Source of the DNA: Scenedesmus sp. ARA3
Lineage: Eukaryota; Chlorophyta; Chlorophyceae; Sphaeropleales; Scenedesmaceae
Assembly (NCBI GenBank): GCA_004335835.1
Contig: RWJK01001919.1
Location: forward strand, 1,767-12,762
Length of the DNA: 10,996 bases
Direction of reading: 5' to 3'
The notes below the pieces were generated by a model. That model searched no databases and was not told the DNA's origin. It saw only the letters and a program-made list of their open reading frames with translations. The translations under genes were made by a program, and so were the position numbers. Positions 6,500 to 10,996 of this stretch are shown piece by piece (position 1 is the first letter of the stretch; each line of letters begins with the position of its first letter).

Positions 6500-8322
6500 A
6501 AAGAATTAAATTAAAATACAGAAAATTAAAAAGACAACAATTCATCAAAGTTGAGAAATTCAATATTGGAATAGATATGGTGGAATGTCATCGTTGGCTC
6601 GAAAATAAACAAGAAAGTATTGCGTGTGCCAAACGTGAAGGTAATATTGTTCTTGCAGAAAAATTAGCTCAAGAAATTGTAAACTCCTCATTTGGTAGAG
6701 CTGTTGCTGTGCAAACAGTAGCCTCTAACAAAGGTTCAAGAAGCCCAGGTTTATCTAGAGAAAGCTTCAAAACAAACAAAAATTATGTTGCAATGATGGC
6801 AACTCTGGAACAAATAACATCAAATCCACATAAATATAAAGCCACTCCTCTTTCTAGAATTTATATTCCAAAAAGAGATGGCAGTGCTCGACCACTTTCA
6901 ATCCCATCATACACAGATAGATGTTTACAAGCCCTTTACAAACTTGCTATTGAACCCATGGCTGAAGAAGTAGCTGATCTTTCGAGCTATGGCTTTCGTC
7001 CTATGAGAAATGTTTCATGGGCTGTTGGTAGAGTGCTTAATGGTCTAAATAACCCTCTTGCAAACTACCAATATGTTGTTGAAATTGACATTAAAGGTTG
7101 CGTTGACAACATTAATCATCAATTTATTAGTCAAGTCACTCCATTCATTCCAAAAAAAATCCTTTGGGCATGGTTAAAATGTGGCTACATTGAACGAAAC
7201 TCAAACACACTCCAACCTACTACAACTGGGGTGCCTCAGGGTGGTATTATTAGTCCACTCATCATGAATTTGACCTTGGATGGGTTAGAATTTCACATTT
7301 ATAAGAAAATTCAAAAATCCTCTTCAAAATCCAAAGGTAACACATATTGCAGATATGCTGATGACATGGTGATCTTAACTACTACAGAAGAAACTGCTTT
7401 AATTGCTCTTGAAGCTGTTAAAGAATTTTTAGCAGTGAGAGGACTTGAGGTCAAACTGGCCAAAACTACAATCAAAAATATCATCAATGACAGAAATGGG
7501 TTTGAATTTCTAAGTTTTAGATTCAGAAAAGTTTACAGAAGAAACAGAAAACGTCTTACTTCTCAAGTAGGCATTCCTATTTCTGCTATTAAAAATTTCA
7601 GGAAAAATATTAAAGCTATTACCAAAACTAGAAAATCATTACACACTATCATTGATGAAATGAATGCAGTTATTAGAGGTTGGGGTTATTACTATAGATT
7701 TGCCCACACTTCTGGATATGTTTTCTCCAGTTTAGGTTATTGGTTGTGGAAACAATTCTACAAGCATTGCTATAAAAGAACCAAAGACAAATTTGACAAA
7801 GCAAACCACACTAAAATTAATGAAATTGTTCTTTCATCTTATTTTAAACCTATTGGGAGTGGACTAAGCACCAAACCATTTGTCATTGATAAAAAAGGTA
7901 AACCTCACTCTCTTTTTAGCATTCGAAGTATCGAATATTGTCCTCCAACCTACACAAACTCTGCCAGAAATGCATTTATCTTTGAAGATCCAGTAACTCT
8001 CACAAAAGTAAACATGAGATCAAAAAGTTCATGGAAAAGAGTTATTTTGGAAAAATGGGGGCCCTGCTGTGGCCTTTGCAGGAAAAACTTAGAAATCAAC
8101 TCCATTCCTTATGAATTACACCACATTTTGCCAAAAAGATTTGGTGGCAAAGACACTCCCAACAACATGGTTCCACTCTGCAAAAGTCCATGTCATCAAT
8201 TGGTCTCTTCAAGTATCCAAAAAGCTGATGTTTCTGAAATTCAGAATTATATTAGCCTAGGCATACTTGAAATTCCAATGGACTACTTAGAAAACCTAAA
8301 AACCTCACAAAGTAGCTATTAA
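6496..8322 (+). CDS. Group II intron reverse transcriptase-maturase-HNH endonuclease, orf608
   Basis: This 608-residue protein is a typical multifunctional intron-encoded protein: it should bind and help fold its own intron for splicing and drive target-primed reverse transcription during retrohoming. The RT domain spans about 60-345: RT0-like segment 66-87 (ending [10 protein letters not shown]), [19 protein letters not shown] (124-142), [10 protein letters not shown] with catalytic Asp198, [10 protein letters not shown] (245-254), and CRYADD with the catalytic pair Asp289-Asp290. The X/maturase domain is about 365-425 ([23 protein letters not shown]). The C-terminus has an HNH nuclease with CGLC (525-528), HH (542-543), GGKDTPNN (550-557) and CKSPCH (562-567). 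No key residue seems to be missing. The start overlaps the orf273 stop, and no other upstream start is needed because the RT0 region is complete. It ends 12 nt before domain V. Length and position match, from memory, the RT ORF reported in petD of Scenedesmus obliquus. Confidence 0.96.
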   Translation: MKRIKLKYRKLKRQQFIKVEKFNIGIDMVECHRWLENKQESIACAKREGNIVLAEKLAQEIVNSSFGRAVAVQTVASNKGSRSPGLSRESFKTNKNYVAMMATLEQITSNPHKYKATPLSRIYIPKRDGSARPLSIPSYTDRCLQALYKLAIEPMAEEVADLSSYGFRPMRNVSWAVGRVLNGLNNPLANYQYVVEIDIKGCVDNINHQFISQVTPFIPKKILWAWLKCGYIERNSNTLQPTTTGVPQGGIISPLIMNLTLDGLEFHIYKKIQKSSSKSKGNTYCRYADDMVILTTTEETALIALEAVKEFLAVRGLEVKLAKTTIKNIINDRNGFEFLSFRFRKVYRRNRKRLTSQVGIPISAIKNFRKNIKAITKTRKSLHTIIDEMNAVIRGWGYYYRFAHTSGYVFSSLGYWLWKQFYKHCYKRTKDKFDKANHTKINEIVLSSYFKPIGSGLSTKPFVIDKKGKPHSLFSIRSIEYCPPTYTNSARNAFIFEDPVTLTKVNMRSKSSWKRVILEKWGPCCGLCRKNLEINSIPYELHHILPKRFGGKDTPNNMVPLCKSPCHQLVSSSIQKADVSEIQNYISLGILEIPMDYLENLKTSQSSY

Positions 8323-8334
8323 AATTGAGGGGAG

Positions 8335-8368
8335 GAGCCGTATGAGGTGAAAGTCTCACGTACGGTTC
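8335..8368 (+). ncRNA. Group II intron domain V
   Basis: This 34-nt hairpin is the catalytic heart of the ribozyme. It opens GAGCCGTATGAGG and closes CACGTACGGTTC, with the AGC triad at 8336-8338, a GAAA tetraloop (8349-8352) and the bulge expected near CG (8359-8360). It closely matches the domain V of chloroplast-like bacterial and organellar group IIB introns and shows no disruptive change. Confidence 0.95.
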
Positions 8369-8370
8369 TG

Positions 8371-8427
8371 TGGCAGGGGTAATATGGTACTTTCTATTTG
8401 AAGATCATTATCTTTCCCCTAGCCTCT
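8371..8427 (+). ncRNA. Group II intron domain VI and 3' splice site
   Basis: GGC (8372-8374) pairs with GCC (8422-8424), and AGGGG (8375-8379) pairs with CCCCT (8416-8420), leaving A8421 as a single bulge. Further pairing continues inward (AA.A at 8381-8384 with the opposing T-rich side, through a few mismatches). The bulged A is the expected branch point and lies seven bases from the intron end, counting the last base as one. The intron then ends TCT before exon 2 base C8428. Confidence 0.85.
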
Positions 8428-8663
8428 CAGTTTTCCAATTATTACGTACAGTACCTAATAAACTTCTAGGTGTATTACTAATGGCTGCTGTGCCTGCTGG
8501 GTTAATTACTGTTCCATTCATTGAAAACATTAATAAATTCCAAAACCCTTACCGTCGTCCTATCGCAACTACTTTATTCTTAGTTGGAACTTTAGTTGCT
8601 GTTTGGTTAGGTATTGGTGCTACATTACCAATTGAAATTAGTTTAACTTTTGGTTTATTTTAA
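8428..8663 (+). CDS. petD: Cytochrome b6f subunit IV (PetD), exon 2
   Basis: Exon 2 supplies the last two bases of codon 83 (C from exon 1 plus CA gives Pro) and residues 84-160. The joined sequence reads [21 protein letters not shown], which restores the family's conserved stretch including the PVFQ segment. Two more membrane spans follow, at about residues 95-115 ([19 protein letters not shown]) and 128-150 ([20 protein letters not shown]). The frame is open upstream to 8370, but those residues are intron domain VI and not PetD. A perfect 24-bp hairpin begins ten bases after the stop. Confidence 0.95.
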
Positions 8664-8672
8664 TTAAAAATT

Positions 8673-8724
8673 AACAAATAAAAGTTTTTTTTCAAAAAAA
8701 TTTGAAAAAAAACTTTTATTTGTT
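8673..8724 (+). terminator. Perfect 24-bp hairpin at the petD 3' end
   Basis: Positions 8673-8696 are the exact reverse complement of 8701-8724, with a 4-nt AAAA loop. The stem holds a few C-G pairs (8675, 8684, 8693) in an A/T background. Its closeness to the petD stop fits a 3' processing or stabilising element for petD mRNA. Confidence 0.7.
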
Positions 8725-8822
8725 CACTTAAATTTTTCAAAAAAAAGAATAAAACTCAAAAAATGAATACTTTCAGTTATTTTTTCACAAACAAAAAACT
8801 AGAAATTTTCAAAAAACAAAAG

Positions 8823-8828
8823 TATAAT
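8823..8828 (+). promoter_or_regulatory. Possible -10 element for trnR
   Basis: A perfect TATAAT lies 50 nt before trnR, downstream of the petD hairpin. At the expected -35 distance (8800-8805) there is only TAGAAA, a poor match. Many algal plastid promoters rely mainly on the -10 box, so this is plausible but weak. Confidence 0.35.
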
Positions 8829-8878
8829 ATTTAAAGAATGGATTTTTCCAAACTCTTTCTTCGTTAAAATTTTTGAAC

Positions 8879-8952
8879 GGGCTCGTCGTCTAATGGACTC
8901 AGGACAGAAATCTTCTAAATTTCCAATGTAGGTTCGATTCCTACCGAGCTCA
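8879..8952 (+). tRNA. trnR-UCU: tRNA-Arg (UCU)
   Basis: The 74-nt sequence folds as a complete cloverleaf. The acceptor GGGCTCG pairs with CGAGCTC (one G-U) and is followed by discriminator A8952. The D stem is GTC/GAC. The anticodon stem GAAAT/ATTTC encloses loop CTTCTAA with anticodon TCT. The T stem GTAGG/CCTAC encloses TTCGATT. CCA is not encoded. It reads AGA (and AGG), the arginine codon strongly preferred by the two intron ORFs. Its place after petD agrees with the order I recall for chlorophycean plastids. Confidence 0.95.
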
Positions 8953-8987
8953 CATTTATTTTCAAAAATAGCCCAACAAAAAAATAA

Positions 8988-9024
8988 TTTTTTGAAAGGA
9001 AAAATTTGACAACTTTCAAAAAAA
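8988..9024 (+). terminator. Hairpin downstream of trnR
   Basis: TTTTTTGAAAG (8988-8998) is the exact reverse complement of 9014-9024, with a 15-nt loop that contains TTGACA (9007-9012). It starts 36 nt after trnR and could end its transcript. It could instead be part of a promoter region, but no -10 box lies at a suitable distance. Confidence 0.4.
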
Positions 9025-9090
9025 GAGTTTTTCTATTAAACTTTTTTAGTATTTGGAAGCAGGAAAAAAGTAAAAAAAAAGAGAAAAACT

Positions 9091-9127
9091 TTATTTTTGT
9101 TTGGAATATTCAAACAAACAAAAATAA
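9091..9127 (+). repeat. Inverted repeat upstream of trnM
   Basis: TTATTTTTGTTTG (9091-9103) is the exact reverse complement of 9115-9127, with an 11-nt loop. The adjacent CAAA is duplicated (9111-9118), so two pairing registers are possible. It lies between the two tRNA genes, about 70 nt before trnM. No specific role is evident. Confidence 0.4.
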
Positions 9128-9157
9128 TCAAAAAATTCTAAAATTCGAAAAAAAAAC

Positions 9158-9187
9158 TTGTTTTTGTTGAAAAAAATTTTGTATAAT
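9158..9187 (+). promoter_or_regulatory. Likely promoter of trnM
   Basis: TTGTTT (9158-9163) and a perfect TATAAT (9182-9187) are separated by 18 nt. Transcription would start near 9194, a few bases before the tRNA at 9200, which is the geometry expected for a bacterial-type promoter driving a tRNA gene. Confidence 0.5.
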
Positions 9188-9199
9188 ATATGATATTAA

Positions 9200-9273
9200 G
9201 CCTGCTTAGCTCAGTTGGCCAGAGCATCCGTTTCATACGCGGAAAGTCACTAGTTCGAATCTAGTAGCAGGCA
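9200..9273 (+). tRNA. trnM-CAU: Elongator tRNA-Met (CAU)
   Basis: The 74-nt sequence folds as a cloverleaf: acceptor GCCTGCT/AGCAGGC with discriminator A9273, D stem GCTC/GAGC, anticodon stem TCCGT/GCGGA (one G-U) with loop TTCATAC (anticodon CAT), and T stem ACTAG/CTAGT enclosing TTCGAAT. The paired first base (G1-C72) and the lack of three G-C pairs in the anticodon stem exclude initiator tRNA-fMet. The body resembles chloroplast elongator tRNA-Met rather than tRNA-Ile(CAU), whose acceptor in plants begins GCATCC. Confidence 0.93.
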
Positions 9274-9334
9274 TATTTTTTTTCTTGAATTATCAGTTAA
9301 GTTTAGAAAACTTTTTTTTCAAATGAATAAAAAG

Positions 9335-9358
9335 AAACAAAATAAAAAAATTTTGTTT
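9335..9358 (+). repeat. Small inverted repeat between trnM and rpoA
   Basis: AAACAAAAT (9335-9343) pairs with ATTTTGTTT (9350-9358) across a 6-nt loop. It is the only structure I see in the 217-nt trnM-rpoA spacer (9274-9490), which otherwise holds no gene or clear promoter. It may be a chance palindrome. Confidence 0.3.
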
Positions 9359-9490
9359 TTTAATAAAAAAAGGTTCTTAAGACAAAGTGTAATTTGAGTT
9401 TTTTAGACAACAAAAGTAAAACTTGCTCTCTAAAAAAAATTTTTGTCATTTTAGATCTTTCAAGTTAAAGGTAAATTTAGAAAAAAAACA

Positions 9491-10927
9491 ATGAACGAAA
9501 AAATACAAGATTTTTTTTTAAGCTGTAAAGAATGTATTTTAGAAAATCCTCGAAGTTTTTATGGTTCTTTTTCATTAGGTCCGTTTAAAAACAGTCAAAG
9601 TTTAACTGTTGCAAATGCATTACGACGTACACTCTTAGCTGAACTTTCCAACATTGCCATTACACATTTAGAAATTGAAGGAGTAACTCATGAATATTCA
9701 ACTTTAGTAGGCGTAAGAGAATCAGTCTTAGATCTTTTATTAAATTTTAAAGGAATTGCTCTAAAAAATACATCACCCGTTACAAAACCACTTTTTGGAT
9801 ATTTACAAGTTCGTGGCCCTGGAGTTGTCCGTGCATCAGATTTAAAATTCCCACCTATGATTCAATGCGTGGATCCAGATCAATATATTGCTACTTTAAA
9901 TGAAAATGGAAAACTTCTTTTAAAATTTCGAATTTCTGATTTTAAAAATTCACAAGAAAATTTAAATTTTGAAGTCTCAAAAACATTTTTAAATATTCCA
10001 AATTTTGGACATTTTGACACTTCTTCATTTCAAAATTTTGAAAATTCAAACTTTTTTTCTTCTTCATTTTTTGCTTCGCAAAAAATGATAAAAAGCAAAA
10101 GAAAAACAAAATTTAGTCAATTAAAAGTGGATCACCTTTCTTCTTTTGGTTTTTCCACTCAACATAAAAGAAGTGGGTTAAATCAAACACAAAAATTTGC
10201 TATGCAACACCAAAATCCTTTTCGAATTGAAAAAAATCAACAAGACTTTAACAAAAATAAAAATGGAAATTTTGATAGTCAAAAAAATAAAACAAATTCT
10301 TTATGGGTAGACCCATTATTTAATCCAATTTTAAAAGTCAATTATATTATTGAAACAATAGAACCGATGCAAAAAAATATTCCAAACGAAATTGTATTTA
10401 TTGAATTATGGACAAATGGAAGCATTCATCCCCGAAAAGCTTTTTATACTGCTTTATTATACTTAAAAACAATGTTTGACAAATTAGATTGTATGCGACT
10501 TTTAAATTATGAATTTAGCAATGCAATGCTTGAATCTGAAAAAACAAGTACAAAATTTTTTAAAACGTTTGAATATGATTTTCGTTTTTATAATTCTAGA
10601 GAAGATAAAACAATGAAAAGTTTTACTGCGGAAAAATTTTTTTTACCAGAAGAAATTGAAGATGTTGAAAAGGATTATTTACTCAATTTAAAAAATCAAG
10701 CAGACAATACTTGGAATGACTTACCTCTTACAAATTTAAATCTTCCTTATCGTATTCCAAAAATTTTAGCAAAAAACAATTTTTTTGTCGTTGGTGATCT
10801 TTTAAAAATTAGTCCAAATGAATTAAAAAAATTGAGTGGAATTGGAAATTATTGTGTTTTCATTCTTCAAAAACGTTTTGAAAAACTAGGATTAAAATTA
10901 GGAAGTAGAAATGAAAAAAATTTGTAA
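9491..10927 (+). CDS. rpoA: Plastid RNA polymerase alpha subunit
   Basis: RpoA dimerises to seed assembly of the bacterial-type plastid RNA polymerase. The 478-residue product exceeds the usual 330-340. The N-terminal assembly domain is clear at 24-150: YGSFSLGPF, the conserved SLTVANALRRTLLAEL (37-52), then VTHEYSTLVGVRESVLDLLLNFKGI. The domain resumes at about 280-330 (VNYIIETIEP, VFIELWTNGSIHPRKAFYTA). Between these, residues 151-270 are an insertion rich in Phe, Ser, Asn, Lys and Gln with no recognisable motif. A second unconserved, charged stretch (about 345-410) joins to the C-terminal DNA-binding domain (415-470), with helix-hairpin-helix-like LLKISPNELKKLSGIG and a closing LGLKLG. The frame stays open through both insertions, so the gene is probably functional. 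ATG 9491 places the conserved domain at the expected distance. Confidence 0.95.
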   Translation: MNEKIQDFFLSCKECILENPRSFYGSFSLGPFKNSQSLTVANALRRTLLAELSNIAITHLEIEGVTHEYSTLVGVRESVLDLLLNFKGIALKNTSPVTKPLFGYLQVRGPGVVRASDLKFPPMIQCVDPDQYIATLNENGKLLLKFRISDFKNSQENLNFEVSKTFLNIPNFGHFDTSSFQNFENSNFFSSSFFASQKMIKSKRKTKFSQLKVDHLSSFGFSTQHKRSGLNQTQKFAMQHQNPFRIEKNQQDFNKNKNGNFDSQKNKTNSLWVDPLFNPILKVNYIIETIEPMQKNIPNEIVFIELWTNGSIHPRKAFYTALLYLKTMFDKLDCMRLLNYEFSNAMLESEKTSTKFFKTFEYDFRFYNSREDKTMKSFTAEKFFLPEEIEDVEKDYLLNLKNQADNTWNDLPLTNLNLPYRIPKILAKNNFFVVGDLLKISPNELKKLSGIGNYCVFILQKRFEKLGLKLGSRNEKNL

Positions 10928-10996
10928 TATTTTCAATAAATATTTTTTTAAAACAACTGGAGTTTTTTAAATTTTTTTACTTTCCATTTTTTTTTT

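Larger units (their letters stand above)
4892..8427 (+). mobile_element. Group II intron in petD with two ORFs
   Basis: This 3536-nt element interrupts petD codon 83 after its first base. Evidence: the GTGCG 5' end; an intact 34-nt domain V (8335-8368); a domain VI with a bulged A (8421) seven bases from the end; and an ORF for a reverse transcriptase-maturase-HNH protein. The ribozyme core occupies about 4892-5600 (domains I-III) and 8323-8427. Both ORFs lie in what should be domain IV. GGTAGA at 5219-5224 is complementary to the last six exon bases (TCTACC, 4886-4891) and is a good EBS1 candidate. The domain V sequence and RT/HNH architecture fit the chloroplast-like group IIB class. All parts needed for splicing and retrohoming look intact, so it may still be mobile. 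The last two bases are CT rather than the usual AY. Confidence 0.95.

Noticed and set aside
8370..8427. An open frame extending petD exon 2 upstream
   Set aside because: These bases form domain VI of the intron, and the residues are absent from PetD. It is an accident of frame.
9200..9273. trnM-CAU as initiator tRNA-fMet or tRNA-Ile(CAU)
   Set aside because: The first acceptor pair is G-C and the anticodon stem lacks three G-C pairs, so it is not an initiator; the body matches elongator tRNA-Met better than tRNA-Ile(CAU).

Overview
The window reads as chloroplast DNA from a green alga, most likely a chlorophycean close to the Sphaeropleales. It is extremely AT-rich, all coding sequence is on the + strand, and the spacers are short poly-A/poly-T tracts carrying hairpins. 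Every recognisable gene is a plastid gene: ycf4, ycf3, chlL, rpl36, petA, petD, trnR-UCU, trnM-CAU and rpoA. chlL is missing from flowering-plant plastids. rpoA is, to my knowledge, missing from Chlamydomonas plastid DNA. The petA-petD-trnR(UCU) order resembles the arrangement I recall for chlorophycean plastids. The species is not determined.

Layout. Positions 148-2513 hold ycf4 and ycf3 (photosystem I assembly factors) and chlL (ATPase subunit of light-independent protochlorophyllide reductase). rpl36 (2797-2910) sits between two perfect hairpins. petA (3249-4211, cytochrome f) and petD (4645-8663, subunit IV) encode two subunits of the cytochrome b6f complex. trnR-UCU (8879-8952), elongator trnM-CAU (9200-9273) and rpoA (9491-10927) follow. 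The spacers contain hairpins suited to 3'-end formation or RNA stabilisation and a few bacterial-type promoter elements, which the plastid-encoded polymerase (whose alpha subunit is rpoA) could use.

The main accessory element is a 3536-nt group II intron (4892-8427) splitting petD inside codon 83. It has a GTGCG 5' end, an intact 34-nt domain V, and a domain VI with a bulged adenosine. It carries two ORFs overlapping by ATGA: an unrecognised 273-residue protein, then a 608-residue protein with reverse transcriptase, maturase and HNH endonuclease regions. A consensus-like promoter lies just upstream of the first ORF. Both ORFs use AGA for arginine, unlike the CGT used in petA, which suggests the intron came from elsewhere. 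From memory, a reverse-transcriptase-like ORF in a petD group II intron was reported for Scenedesmus obliquus, so the maturase is probably not new. The conserved-looking upstream ORF is the part I cannot explain and the best candidate for something undescribed.
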